Positions 22,162-39,061 of a DNA stretch of 64,000 nucleotides are shown here, in pieces. Origin of the DNA: Stenocarpella maydis (Eukaryota > Ascomycota > Sordariomycetes > Diaporthales > Diaporthaceae); NCBI GenBank assembly GCA_002270565.1, contig NQMI01000001.1, forward strand, positions 1,210,158-1,274,157. Reading direction: 5' to 3'. The notes below the pieces were generated by a model. The model was not told the origin of the DNA and searched no databases. It saw only the letters and a list, made by a program, of their open reading frames with translations. The first letter of the stretch is position 1. Each line of letters opens with the position of its first letter. The position numbers and the translations under genes are program-made.

Positions 22162-24289
22162 ATGCCTGGTAAGTGGGCCTCTCGGGACCTCATTCGACAC
22201 GCATTGGCGGCCGGCGACTCACACGGGTCTAACTCCCTCGCCGGGACATGAGACCATGTGAGGTGTTTGCTGCTGACCTGCTCTCCCACAGTGCCACTGG
22301 CTGTCGCGGCCCCTGCGGCAGTAGCCGCGGCCGCGTATATCAATGCCAAGGCGCATGTATGGTACGACTTGAAGATGCTCAGCTGCGTCGCGCCCGTCGC
22401 GCTGGGCATGTTTTGGCGCGAGCGGACGGGCAAGCTGAGCTTGTTCTACGACCTGGAGTACTATGCCACCAGCTCCAGATACAAGGACATGCCCTTTCTG
22501 CTGTTCGAGGACAAGCAGTGGACCTTTAAGCAGGGTCTGGAGGAGACCCTGAAGTACGGGGCCTGGCTGCGGGAGACATTTGGGGTTAAAAAGGGCGACA
22601 TTGTGGCCATGGACTTCCCCAACAGCGACATGTTTATCTTTGTGTGGTTTGGCCTCTGGAGCATCGGTGCTAAGCCGGCCTTCATTAACTATAACCTCAC
22701 CGGCCACGCACTCGCCCACTGCGTCCGTGCCGCGGGCACAAAACTCATGCTCATCGACCCGGCCGTGGCATCCAACGTCGACGATCAGGCCCGCAAGGAG
22801 CTTTCAGACGTCAGGATGGAGTTTCTGACTCCAGAGCGCCACAGGGAGATACTGGCGACAAAGCCTGCGAGATTGCCAGACGAGGCGCGGATGGAGGATG
22901 GCGTCGACAAGATGGCAATCCTGATCTACACCTCCGGCACAACGGGGCTGCCCAAGGCGGCTGTCGTAAGCTGGGGAAAGGTTCATGCCGCGGGAGGCTT
23001 TGCGGCCAGGCTAATCAACACGAGGCCGGGCGAGATCTTCTACACAGTAAGTCACCCCGCTCGTGTTACGAGCAGAGCGAGCCGATGACGGAGCACGACA
23101 CTCGTGCACGCGCATTCCGGTGGGTTGACTCTGCTGACTCGGCATCCAGTCCATGCCCCTCTACCACTCATCCGGATCCCTCCTCTGCTTCGCCAACTCT
23201 GTCCTCATGGGCGCTACCGTCGCGCTCGGGGCCAAGTTCTCCACGCGCACCTTTTGGCGCGAGGTGAGACAGCACAAGGCGACCATGATCCAATACGTCG
23301 GCGAGACGCTCCGCTACTTGCTGTCAGCACCAGTCGAGTTCGACCCGCAGACGGGCCAGAACATGGACAAGCAGCACGCGGTGCGCGTGGCCCTCGGCAA
23401 CGGGCTCAGGCCTGACGTGTGGAACCGGTTCAAGGAGCGATTCGGCGTGGAATACATTGCCGAGTTCTACGGGGCGACCGAGGGCAGCTTCGCGACGTGG
23501 AACCTGAGCAGGAACGACTTCGGCATGGGGGCGGTGGGCCGCAACGGCTGGCTGTACTCGCTGTTTGTCGGCCTCGGCTCGGCCATTGTCGAGGTGGACT
23601 TTAGCACCGACCTGCCGTACCGGGACGCCAAGACGGGGCTGTGCAAGGCGTCGAGGCCGGGCGAGCCGGGCGAGTTCCTGTTCAAGCTGCCGGAGAAGGA
23701 GCTGGAGAAGCGGTTCCAGGGGTACTACAACGACAAGGCGGCGACGAGCAAGAAGATACTGAGAGACGTGTTCAAGAAGGGGGACGCGTGGTTCCGGACC
23801 GGGGACGTGATGCGGTGGGACAGCCAGGGCAGGCTGTACTTCCACGACCGGATCGGCGACACGTTCCGGTGGAAGGGCGAGAACGTGTCGACGGCCGAGG
23901 TGTCGCAGGTGCTGGGGCTACTCCCGGCGGTGCACGAGGCGAACGTGTACGGGGTGCAGCTGCCACACCACGACGGCAGGGCGGGGTGCGTGGCGCTGGT
24001 CCTCAACGAGGGCTTCGAAGACAAGAAGGGCGAGGTGCTGAAGAGGCTGGCGGAGCACACGCGGCGGGAGCTCCCAAGGTACGCAACACCGATCTTCCTG
24101 AGGGTGACCAGGCCGGGCAAGATGGCATCGACGGGGACGAACAAGCAGCAGAAGCACGAGCTGCGGGTGCAGGGGGTGGACCCGGCCAAGATGGACGGCG
24201 ACGAGCTGTACTGGCTGGAGCAGGGCAGCTATGTCCCGTTCACCCAGGCGAGCTGGGACGCGATGCAGGCGGGGAGGGTGAAGCTGTAG
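22162..24289 (+). CDS. FAT1: Fatty acid transporter / very-long-chain acyl-CoA synthetase (FAT1 type)
   Basis: A bifunctional enzyme of the FATP family that activates long and very-long-chain fatty acids to acyl-CoA and couples this to uptake. Exons are 22162-22168, 22292-23046 and 23150-24289, giving 633 residues. The first exon carries only ATG plus four bases, giving MPVPLAVAAPAA, the usual hydrophobic N-terminus of fungal members. Without it the frame has no suitable start. The AMP-binding motif is ILIYTSGTTGLPKAA near residues 210-224, and FYGATEGSF lies near 360. GDAWFRTGDVMRWD near 465 and DRIGDTFRWKGENVSTAEV near 487 form the VLACS/FATP signature. All motifs are intact. It probably sits in peroxisomal, lipid-droplet or ER membranes. 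The C-terminus ends RVKL, not a clear peroxisomal targeting signal. Confidence 0.93.
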
Positions 24290-25301
24290 GCAATCCTAAG
24301 TAGATAGGCTCGATGTCCTGACTTTTGGGAGAAGTAGAACGTGACAGGAAATGGTGTTGGCCCAAAGCACACGGAGGAGCTAAAACAAGCATACTAGTGT
24401 TTGGCCTTGTCACCTTTCTTTCTGACGAGCAAGTAATCATATCATCCAGCCCGTCCTGTCGCGAGTGGGCCAGCTAGTGCCAAATGGTAACTGGGTGGTC
24501 CTGACAGCAAGTGAGGCTCATGTGTGTAGATATCAATGATGGTTTCCGGTCTCATATCAAAGTATATACCTAGGCACTATCCTGTCGACCCGCAGCTCCG
24601 GATGCGGAGGAGCTCAATGAGAATGCCACGTGGGGTTGGGCCAAGCACCGCCAACAGGCGAATCATTGAGCCTGGTGATGGTGCAATCAAGGCCGCGACC
24701 CCGCCATTGCCGCGCACCCCGCGCCCGATGAGGTGGGCAGTGTTGGACCTTGTTAGTATTGTGGGTTGTGAGGGGTCATCATCAGCCCAAGAATTTAGAA
24801 ATCAGCTGTCGAGTACCAACCTCTACAGTCTGCACACCTTTGGTGAGGTGACGAAGTGGAGGGCGATGGTTGGAATGTACACTATGTATATACGGAGGTA
24901 TATATGACTATGCGAGGAGGGGGAAGACATGGGCGCACAGCACAGCACAGCACGGCGGTGGGGCCAAGACCATGATAGTATCACGAACGGCGACGGGCTG
25001 ACGGCGTGCACCAAGTAGCGTGGATCAGAGCAGAGGGGAGCTCCCAGACAAGAGACCACTTGCGCCATGGCCCCCACCCCCCGCCAATCCATCATCCCAC
25101 CCTGATCGCTTGTCATTGTCCTGGTCGAGCACGATTTCTGACTTTTGCTGCTAGTCTACACTATTTGGGCAGACGCCAGCCCAATCTCACCTCGCACTTT
25201 TTCCCGTGCCAGACAAGTTTACTCTGTGTTCCCCCTCTCTCACCACACCATATCTCGCTTCCCACCAGATACCCATAGACATACACGCACAACCATTCAT
25301 C
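24290..25301. other. Intergenic region between FAT1 and the peroxiredoxin gene
   Basis: It contains the FAT1 3' flank and the peroxiredoxin promoter, with a short CACAG repeat near 24938-24955 and a pyrimidine-rich leader before 25302. No gene or stress-response element was confidently identified. Confidence 0.45.
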
Positions 25302-25813
25302 ATGGCTGACCAGCGTCCTGCTCCGTAAGTTCCTCATCGCCCCTCCTGCCCCCGGCTTGCGCGGCCTGGACTGCTTCACACCTCGCACCCGCGGGCTTGT
25401 CCGTATAATCGTGCAGCGAGCGGCTGACCTGCTGTCCCCTACAGCATCCGCCTGGGCACCATCGCCCCTAACTTCAAGGCCGACACCACCAAGGGCCCCA
25501 TCGACCTGCACGAGTACATCGGCGACAACTGGGTCGTCTTCTTCTCCCACCCCGAGGACTACACCCCGGTCTGCACCACCGAGCTGGGCGAGATGGCCCG
25601 CCTCGAGCCCGAGTTCAAGAAGCGCGGCGTCAAGCTGCTGGGTCTGAGCGCAAACACCGTCGACTCGCACGAGGGCTGGGCTGCCGACATCAAGGAGATC
25701 AGCGGCAACACCCTCAACTTCCCCATTGTTGCCGACAAGGAGAGGAAGGTCGCCCACCTCTACGACATGTAAGTCTTACCCGCCTTTCGCCACCAGGCCG
25801 AGACCTGCCGGCC

Positions 25814-25848
<35 letters not shown>

Positions 25849-26226
25849 ACAACACGCTGATCAACCTTGCTCCCGTGCCCTAGGCTTGACTACCAGGACA
25901 CCACCAATGTCGATGAGAAGGGCATTGCCTTCACCATCCGCTCCGTCTTCTTCATCGACCCCAAGAAGACCATCCGCACCATCCTGTCCTACCCGGCCTC
26001 CACCGGCCGCAACAGCGCCGAGATCCTGCGCGTCATCGACTCGCTGCAGACCGGTGACAAGAACAAGATCACCACCCCGGTCAACTGGGTCCCTGGCGAC
26101 GACGTCATCGTCCACCCCTCTGTCAAGAACGAGCAGGCCAAGGAGCTGTTCCCCGACTTCCGCATCGTCAAGCCCTACCTGCGCTTCACCCCGCTGCCCA
26201 AGGAGAAGGCTACAGCTGGCATCTAA
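25302..26226 (+). CDS. 1-Cys peroxiredoxin (Prx6/Prx1 class)
   Basis: A thiol peroxidase that reduces hydrogen peroxide and organic hydroperoxides. Exons 25302-25324, 25445-25768 and 25884-26226 encode 229 residues. The active-site motif HPEDYTPVCTTE places the peroxidatic cysteine at Cys51. The C-terminal extension with VNWVPGDDVIVHPSV and KPYLRFTP is typical of the Prx6/1-Cys class, as is the total length. There is no N-terminal targeting sequence (the chain starts MADQRPAP), so a cytosolic location is likely, unlike mitochondrial yeast Prx1. All exon joins keep phase with GT-AG introns. The second intron contains a GAC microsatellite. It is complete and lies downstream of FAT1 on the same strand, but 1 kb away, so the two are independent genes. 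Confidence 0.95.
25816..25848. repeat. GAC trinucleotide microsatellite, 11 units
   Basis: Eleven perfect GAC units lie within the second intron of the peroxiredoxin gene, so length change would not shift the reading frame. Confidence 0.95.
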
Positions 26227-30889
<4,663 letters not shown>

Positions 30890-33800
30890 ATGAACAATGC
30901 AGGCCATCAGTACCAAGGAAGTCAGGGAGGCGACATATCCCGCTTCTCCGACTCTGAAAGCGAGATAGACGAGCTCCGGATCCGAGATCGACCATCGGCC
31001 ACCCCGTCAAACAAGTCTCCCTCGGACATACTGAACAGCTTCTCACGTGGCCTCGCCAAGCTGAAGCGGCAGCCCTCCCAGTTGGTTCTAAAGCACAACA
31101 GGGAACAGTCAGCCGCCCTGACCCCAGAGCCCGGGACATCTTCTGCGCCCGTCAGCACCTCGAGCCGATCGCCCGCGCCGCCCGCCCACCAGCATGCCCG
31201 TAGCCTGAGCTTCCAGAACAGCCTCTCGAAGCCTCTCCCAGAGCCTCCACCGCCCAGCCCGGGCACGCCCGTTGCGCCCCAGCTTTCTCGCCCTCAATCT
31301 CCCCAGGGGCCTCAGGCTCCACAGGGCTCTCAGGCTCCCCAGGGTTCCCCGGTCCCCCAGGCCCCTCATCACCAGCACCAGAGCAGCCTTGCCACGATCC
31401 TCGATACCAACGACTACGACGACCCGGACCCGGGCCCGACGAGCGAGCACGAGACAGACAGCTGCACGAGTACCATGGACTCCAGCAGCTCCGAGGCACA
31501 GAATTACATGGCGGGAGCGGGTGGCAGGCAGAACGGTGGGGACGAGTCGCAGAAAGATTCCTTGACTCCAAAGAGCAGTGGTCCGAGTTCTGCAGGGCCG
31601 TCGCCCAATGTGAACCAGGCGCGAACACCCGCCATGGGCGCTGGCTCGTCGCCGGCATCCGGACTCCTGTGCAACGTGCACAGGACGACCGGCAGGGAGC
31701 CACATCCCCTGGTCGGCGCAACCACGACAATAGTGGGAGACAAGCTCTACGTGTTTGGTGGGAGGATATTGTCCAGAAGCCGGCCCACGCCGCTCACCTC
31801 GGACTTGTACGAGCTCGATCTTATCCAGCGGCATTGGACCAAGCTCGAGACGACGGGAGATATCCCCCCTCCGCGGTATTTCCACTCCATGTGTGCGCTC
31901 GGCGACACAAAGATGGTGTGTTATGGCGGCATGTCGCCAGCTCAGACATCCCCCGGAGCAGCCGATGGCCAGGGCGACGTTACTGTCATGTCTGATGTCT
32001 ATATATATGACGTTTCGTCGAGAAAGTGGACATTCATACCGACGTCAGACGCACCACAGGGCCGGTACGCCCACTGCGCTTGTATTCTGCCATCGTCGGC
32101 TACGTTTGCATCATACAAGGCTCCGCTGTCGGCGCTCCAACACAACCCTTCAACCGGCACCAACGAGGGCCGCATCGGAATCAATATCGACGGAACAGGC
32201 GGCGCCGAAATGGTCGTGGTCGGCGGCCAAGACGGCGCAAACCACTACATCGAGCAGATCAGCGTCTTCAACCTGAGGTCCCTGAAATGGACCTCGACAC
32301 AGCCCCTGGGAAAGTCGTGCGGCGCATATCGGAGCGTCTGCGCGCCGCTGCCTCCGGCGGTGACTGCAAAGATTGGCAAGGCGAACACCAACGGGACACA
32401 GCGGTCAGAAAGCGGCATCAGCCTGGAAGCCCGGGAACCAGGCTCTTCGATGCTGATTTACTCCAACTACAACTTCCTCGACGTCAAGCTTGAGTTGCAA
32501 GTGCGGTCCAGCGATGGGACCCTAAGCGAGAAGCCCATGTCCAATGCCTATTCGCCGCCTGGGCTTAGGTTTCCCAACGGTGGAGTCATCGACACGTACT
32601 TTGTGGTCAGCGGTACATACCTCACGTCCTCGAAGCAAGAGTACGCACTGTGGGCCCTGGACCTGCGGACTCTGCAGTGGATGCGAATCGACGCAGGCGG
32701 AAATGTCTTTAAGGAGGGCAGTTGGAACCGTGGTGTGCTATGGAATCGCCGCAACACTTTCGTGATACTGGGCCATCGGAAACGGAGTCTGGTTGACGAC
32801 TACAATCATCGCCGCATCAACTTCACCAATGTGTGCATGGTTGAGCTGGAGGCCTTTGGCTTCTACGACAACCCGCGCAAGGTTAGCCCAATGTCCGGCT
32901 TCATCTCGGCGAGCGGCCCCTACACCGGCCCCGGCCTGAGCCTGGCACGAAAGGCGGGAGCCACTGCCGGAGGTCGCTTTCACTCCAGGGCGAGCGAGGA
33001 GCTGGGCGAGAAGGCGTTGGCCATACGCGAGCTGGCAGACATGGACATCCTTTGCATAGGTGGCGAGAGGATACCGATCAACTCGAGGATAGTAGCTCGA
33101 CGATGGGGTCCGTACTTTGTGCAATTGCTCAGGGAGGGCACTGCGATGCAGGACGGGAGCGACTCGGTGACCCTAAGGTCGGTAGGCGCCTCAGGAGGTG
33201 GTGTGCGAAGCTCCATGATGACCATCACGCCTGCAACGCGAACCATGTCGCGAGACACAGACATTTCCACGGCCACAACGTTGGCAGGCTCATCGTCAGG
33301 CGGCAGCTTCTCAGGGCCTTCGGGCATGGGTCCGCCCGGGTCCGGCCCAAGCCAGGAAACGGCTAACCCAAATGCCGCACCAACACCACGCACAATGCCG
33401 CCGAACTCACGGCCTCGTTGCCTCTATCTTCCACACACCTACCTCACCGTCCAGGCCCTGCTTCACTATCTCTACACGAGTAGCCTCCCGGCGCCGAGCT
33501 CGCCTCTCTGCACTCCGCAGATACTCTGTTCATTGCTACAGATCTCCCGGCCCTATCGCATCGATGGTCTTTTGGAGGCCATTGTCGATCGCCTTCATAC
33601 GCTCTTCGAGAATCGTAACGCAGCAGCCATTTTCAACGCCACTGCAATGGCAGCGGGTGGTGGGCGCGGCATCGACGGTACGCTCAACCCGAACTACTTC
33701 ATCGTGAGCGGCCTCGACTCCGCAGGTAACGACTCTACTTCCACCCAGTATGCCTCGAACGGCACATCGGGAGAAGATGCATACGTGAATGGTGGGGCTG

Positions 33801-34114
33801 GGAACAGGGCTACTACCTTACGCATCAACACCTCTGTCCCTGGTCAAACTGGGCGACCACCATCCGGTGAGCTCTCGGCCACGGCCAGCGTCAGCGGGAG
33901 TGAGTGGAGTGCCAGCGAGATAAGTGATTCCGAGCGGAGGGGCAGATATCGCGAGATGTGGAGCGGTGAGTTCAGCAGCGTCATCGGACTCCAGAAGCGT
34001 GGACTCCGGGGCCTTATGGAAGGCCGAAAATTGAGGGAAAGGACGGGCACGGCCACGGGGCTGAATCCGGTCGGTCCGAGGGTTGGACTAGGTATTGCAG
34101 GCGGCGGAGGTTAA
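30890..34114 (+). CDS. Long Kelch-repeat/BTB protein (Ral2/LZTR1-like)
   Basis: A single-exon protein of 1074 residues from the ATG at 30890 (MNNAGHQYQGSQGGDISRF). The frame stays open upstream only to a GTG, so this ATG is preferred unless a 5' exon exists. The N-terminal third is disordered, rich in Ser, Pro and Gln, with a short proline-glutamine repeat (PQGPQAPQGSQAPQGS). Kelch-type beta-propeller repeats lie at about 265-490: VGDKLYVFGGR, YELDLIQRHWTKLETTGDIP, DVYIYDVSSRKWTFIP and EMVVVGGQDGANHYIEQISV. A BTB-like domain follows at about 713-905, starting ADMDILCIGGERIPINSRIV and interrupted by a Ser/Gly-rich insert of about 100 residues before LPHTYLTVQALLHYLYTSSL. This arrangement resembles fission yeast Ral2, which acts in Ras1 signalling, and animal LZTR1, a Ras-directed ubiquitin-ligase adaptor. 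The Ras connection is inferred from architecture only. Confidence 0.88.
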   Translation: MNNAGHQYQGSQGGDISRFSDSESEIDELRIRDRPSATPSNKSPSDILNSFSRGLAKLKRQPSQLVLKHNREQSAALTPEPGTSSAPVSTSSRSPAPPAHQHARSLSFQNSLSKPLPEPPPPSPGTPVAPQLSRPQSPQGPQAPQGSQAPQGSPVPQAPHHQHQSSLATILDTNDYDDPDPGPTSEHETDSCTSTMDSSSSEAQNYMAGAGGRQNGGDESQKDSLTPKSSGPSSAGPSPNVNQARTPAMGAGSSPASGLLCNVHRTTGREPHPLVGATTTIVGDKLYVFGGRILSRSRPTPLTSDLYELDLIQRHWTKLETTGDIPPPRYFHSMCALGDTKMVCYGGMSPAQTSPGAADGQGDVTVMSDVYIYDVSSRKWTFIPTSDAPQGRYAHCACILPSSATFASYKAPLSALQHNPSTGTNEGRIGINIDGTGGAEMVVVGGQDGANHYIEQISVFNLRSLKWTSTQPLGKSCGAYRSVCAPLPPAVTAKIGKANTNGTQRSESGISLEAREPGSSMLIYSNYNFLDVKLELQVRSSDGTLSEKPMSNAYSPPGLRFPNGGVIDTYFVVSGTYLTSSKQEYALWALDLRTLQWMRIDAGGNVFKEGSWNRGVLWNRRNTFVILGHRKRSLVDDYNHRRINFTNVCMVELEAFGFYDNPRKVSPMSGFISASGPYTGPGLSLARKAGATAGGRFHSRASEELGEKALAIRELADMDILCIGGERIPINSRIVARRWGPYFVQLLREGTAMQDGSDSVTLRSVGASGGGVRSSMMTITPATRTMSRDTDISTATTLAGSSSGGSFSGPSGMGPPGSGPSQETANPNAAPTPRTMPPNSRPRCLYLPHTYLTVQALLHYLYTSSLPAPSSPLCTPQILCSLLQISRPYRIDGLLEAIVDRLHTLFENRNAAAIFNATAMAAGGGRGIDGTLNPNYFIVSGLDSAGNDSTSTQYASNGTSGEDAYVNGGAGNRATTLRINTSVPGQTGRPPSGELSATASVSGSEWSASEISDSERRGRYREMWSGEFSSVIGLQKRGLRGLMEGRKLRERTGTATGLNPVGPRVGLGIAGGGG

Positions 34115-37100
34115 GAAAATTGCCCAGCGGTGACATTGCACACGGTTGTGTCCTACCTTCTTCCCAGGCGCTTTTTGTGCCAAGCGCGCGTTCACAGGAG
34201 GCAAGAGATGGGATAAGGCAATGTTGACAACTAGTCCTTAACGAAGAGATTGGGGTTATCTGTTTCATCTGTTGGATTGTGGTCATCACGGAACACGCCT
34301 GTCGGGGTCCCTTGAGGGGGGGGGTAGGTGGGTCACGGCAGCAGGATACGGAACGGTATGGGACAACGAGGCAAAACAATAAACGAAGCGGGCACCGGTC
34401 GCTTGATCGCTGCTCCAGGATCTCACGAGATTCGTACGGCCGCGATATTGCATGTATAGCAGCATTGCCTATCTGGCGTTGGCTAGCAAATGCTAGGGAC
34501 AGGGAGTCAAATTCTAGTGTTGATTTTTATCAAAGTCGTGCCCACTGCAGGCCTAGGTACCCCCGGGCCAAACTGGAGTGGATTCGACCCTCTTGGTCTC
34601 CATTATCCCGTGGTGTTCTGCGGAACGGGTGCCAAAGTGTGCCCCAACACTGGAAGCAAGCCGGCCGTGTTGATAATCAACCTTGGACCGCAAACATTCG
34701 CATCGACCAATGTAAAGGTCACTCCAAGAGCGTGAAGCGTATAATAGGCTGTGCTTTATGATGCAATCACCGGGATCCTTCCTGCAGGCTGGGCTGCTTC
34801 AGAGCGCGAAAACCGGCGAAGGCAGCATTTGACCAAGGCATACAAGACGTGGCCCCGTTGAACCGTTCTAACAACTGCAGCATCACCAGAACAACACCTG
34901 GTAGCAAAACCAAGGCAACAGAGAAGAAGAAGCACAAGGGCGGTCGCCTTCACCTGTATTTCCCTACAGACCACGTCCAGAAACTCAACTTATCCCCAGC
35001 TCGACTCGGCCCAGCTCGCCGTCTCCAACTCAACAGGAGCAAGCGAGAACGGCGTATTACAGCGCTGGCTGCATTTGTGGCCTCTACTGCACCTATGCGA
35101 GCCCAAAAGGGGGGGGTTAGAAATACTGGAACACATCATCAGGGTAGTCAAGCCCACAATGGCGCTATCAGTCGTGGGCAGACAGCTGACCTCCTTGAAG
35201 AGCTGCCCGGTGCTAGCGATGTCTCCAATAATACCGGCAGCGATGTCCCCGGCGGCTCAATCAGCAAAGTCGGGATCACCCTCCTTCGGTGAGCTGAGGC
35301 ACAATGCTGGGATTGACGGCATCCCCTATTCCACCCCCTTGTCTTTTGCCTCTCGAGCTGGGAGGCATGGATTGGGTGGTGTTGGCTTGGTGAGCCGTGA
35401 TTAATTGGAGGGTCAGATATTCCACAACCTGTACTCGTCAGCTTTTCTTCCAACTCGGGAGACTCTGTGAGGTCGGAAGACGCACAGGAGCTGCAATCCA
35501 CTCTCTGGCGTGCATGGTACTGTTATACTTGGTATAACGCGGCTGGCTTTCCAGGCCCGCTGTTCCCGAAGAGGCGGATTACGTGAATTGAACGGTTCTC
35601 ATACGAATGACCAGAAGAAATGAGGGCGGAATTGTCCGGAAAAGCTTCGTGAAGGTCAGTTGAGTACTGGACGTGATCTGCATAACTAAGGATTGCACGA
35701 GTCGTATCACGACAGGTCGTTCACGTCACGCCGGGAGGTGGTCTTGAGCTCAAGTGCTGAACTTCGGCATTTACCGATTCTCCCAGATCCCCATGCGAGA
35801 TATCGTGGCCGAGGCTGAGCAGCTACATTCCGAATTGGTCTGCTGTAACAACGATGTCGATCACGCATCATTGCCAGGGTCTTGTCTGTATCAAATTAAG
35901 CGATCTGTTGAAGGCGACGAATATTTGCACTTCGCGGACCAGAAATGAGTAACCATCGGACGTAAAACCATGGGTATCCACTCCTGGGTGCAGGGGATCC
36001 TGCCATCGTTGATTGTGGATAACAAGACCAAAGTCGTGAATATTCCTACTGGGAAAACACGGCCAGGAACGTTGTCTGCTCCTAACAATCACGAAGCAAC
36101 GTCACCTACGTCAGAGCAGCTCGCAACGAGACGTCTGCCCAGCATAGAGTCGCACGCGTACACTAGAGGGCTTCACCAAGGTTTGTCACACGAAATGGAC
36201 GGAGAATTGTACTATGAGGGCAAAAGTGTGACGCTATACCCTGTATCTATAGTATCCTTAGCTTTATCTCGTGATAAGGTTATATGTAACTCCTAGATAA
36301 AGCCCAGGTAAACTCCGCTAGCTACCTGCATGCTGAATGTCCGTGCGTACATATCATCGCGGTCATGGGGCCATTTGCGAACGTTCGCGGCTTTTCCCTC
36401 AATTAGAAATGCCAGCACTTGGCATACAGGTAACTGACTGGCCCGCACGTTTCCAACCTGAGTCACACAGTATTAGACCACATCAAAATACATGTAAAAG
36501 AGTTTGGTTGACAAGGACTGTGGACACGCATTTCACACTAAGGCACGTCCAGCCCCAGCAGAGAGCGAGGAGGTCGGAGGGCGTATTGTGATCAGTAGGA
36601 GCACAGCATTGCTTAGTATAGAATGTTAATTAAGCTCGCAGCTTCATATCCAAGCAATTCGCATCAAATGCGGGGGTGAAGCTTCGTCTATCGCCCATTG
36701 TAGCAATCTGAATGCCCAAACTCCCAAATGATTTTGCTGGAAGAGTCGGATTTGGTGCCAGGCATCGGGAGTCTGGGCCAGGCTTCGAGCTGTCAAAGTC
36801 GACGTTTCAAAGTCAATTTGTCTGTCCTGACTTCCAAACAGTCCCTCTCCCATCCATAAAACGGTGTCAACCTGCCAGGCGGTTGCCGTCGGCCTCTAGT
36901 TGTCTGTGCCGAGTTCAATCATGCAGGTGCTCGGGCTCAAACTCTCGGTTTCGTCACTTGAGCTTGTTCACTGTGATCCCCTCGAGTCAGTCTGAGTCGC
37001 TTGACAAGGTATCCCCTCATGGACGACCAAGACAGTAGCGGGGTAATTAACGCTATTGAATGGTTGCCAACACTGTGTTGGTTCATCCCTCCTGGTATCG

Positions 37101-39061
37101 AGATTAGGTTGAAAAAGCTGCATCCGTCCCTCTCCAATGTCCCCTGCTTCCACCGATCCCGGCCTATAATGCCTCTGGTTTACACAAATAACAGTTTTCA
37201 TAATGTCTTTGGGGTAAGCATTCCAAGTCCTTTCATACGTCACAGCTATACAGACATCCACGTGATCGGCGACTCGAAACCCACCGCACACACGCACAAC
37301 TATTACAGAAAAGCTAATTATTTACCAACGCGTTGGTCTATGTGGCTCGTCTTTTTGTGGACCTTGCAAAGCGACGGTGATAATTATAATGATGATGCCA
37401 AAGTAACGAACCCTTTTCAGCGCAACAACAAGGAGCAAGCGCTTATTGAGAAATATCGTTCAGGTGAGAATATCCAGCGGCAATAGAGACCGCTCATATT
37501 CTAGAAACTCTTAGCTGACTCAAGATCCTGGCTGGCTGGTTTGCCAAACCATACCATAGCAGGGTTGCAAGCGTCCGGGAATGTGCAAACAACATCCCTA
37601 GTCAACTGGTGGTGTCCGGGACTTCGGCACGCGGCAGCGAAACTCTAATAAAGCTTTTTAATGGTTGCGGAAACATAAACAGGGCGAGCTCCAGGGGTCA
37701 TCTCTGAAGGGACCGCCGCAGCTCCTTTCTTTCGAGGGAATTGTGCCCGGATCAACTTAAAAACGAAACTAGCCAAGGGGTCATCCAAGGTGGGTGATCC
37801 CGATGAGCTTCGAATCGCCGCTAGCGCTCCACATGGTTCGCATTTTCTAAACCGCACTCGTGATGGAATTTCTTGTGATCTAAGAGGAAATGAAAACAGG
37901 TTATAATAATGTCACGATACTCAAAGTGGTGTGTGTAGTGAGAGAGCAACAGTCTTCAATATAATCGGCTCGATACGTCCTCCCTTGTCCATAGAGCAGT
38001 AGAAGTCATTCGAGCGGAGGTTCATACGGTAGCTTTCAGTAATTTATAATTTATCTGATGCCTGAAGCCAAAGGCGAATCACTTTTCTTGCGCAAGGTCA
38101 ATATGGGCAAAAGCAGTTTCAGAGGTTGAAAGTGTCATCAGATACTTAAACTTAATCCGCATGGTTACTCAGGGGACACTGAAGACGCTCAGACTGTTCC
38201 GGAAACTTGGTTGGAATAGATCTGACACCACTAATGAGCACTTTAGAACAATACTACTAGCAGTATATTGCAAGTTGCAACAGAGCTCGCTGTGACATTA
38301 TGAGCCATGTATAATATCAAATAACGTTGTAATTGATGACGTCTGTCACGGCACCTGGGCAGACCGAATTCACTAACTTCCCAGCGCAATGAACTTACTT
38401 AACTTATGGCATCACTCCAGCGTTGGAAGCCCACACAATTGACAGGGATTTCGAGTCACCTAGATCCGGTTGCCACTGCACTGAGTAAGGGGGCTCTCCA
38501 TCTTTCTGGGCACGGCAAACCAGTGTGTGGCCAGATGTGAGACTTGGGGTTCCCGGGGAGCCCTTGTTTGCAACCATCACAATGCATACGCACGGTCTAC
38601 AACCTGCGCCAGTATCCTTGGCCTATATCACATATCCAGCCTGTCAGGCCCTGTTTGGCTGTTCCGTACAGGTCCGCACGAAACATATCACACAACGGCC
38701 CAGCTGCTATATCGGCGCAACGAATTACTGCAAACTGATGCTGCAAGGCAAGCGGTCGAGCCGACGGTCCTGGGTCGTGATCTACATGTCTGCTGTCACA
38801 GACCAAGAGTCGCTTTGACCATGGCAACTCGTGAATGGGGGGCACCCTGGCCCCTTCGTTCTTCTGCGACCACCTAACAATGCATTACCTGGAGGCATAT
38901 ATACGTCGCAGGCGAGCAACAGTGTCACCGTGCCCGTCCCCACCCAATCTAGGATTTATTCTTGAGCTTCCTACGCCAACCTAATGAGAACGTTCTCCAG
39001 GGCTCTGTACCAATATGCTTTTGGCGACTAGTCAATAGCGGTTTGCGCTGGGATTCTCAAC
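34115..39061. other. Long region without a recognised gene
   Basis: GC content falls from left to right. Short frames occur on both strands (for example 34849-35292 plus, 34756-34974 minus, 37001-37486 plus), but none shows a domain or a believable set of splice sites. On the minus strand at about 35290-35090 a coding-like stretch is broken by a TGA. The right end should hold the promoter of the receptor gene at 39062. I see no repeats or RNA genes. Confidence 0.45.

Noticed and set aside
23324..24303. Long frames on both strands over the FAT1 gene
   Set aside because: They are out-of-frame shadows of a GC-rich coding exon and have low-complexity Arg/Gly/Ala content.
34756..34974. Minus-strand frame with a hydrophobic Cys-containing N-terminus
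   Set aside because: The hydrophobic run looks like a signal peptide, but the rest is not protein-like and no homologous pattern was recognised.
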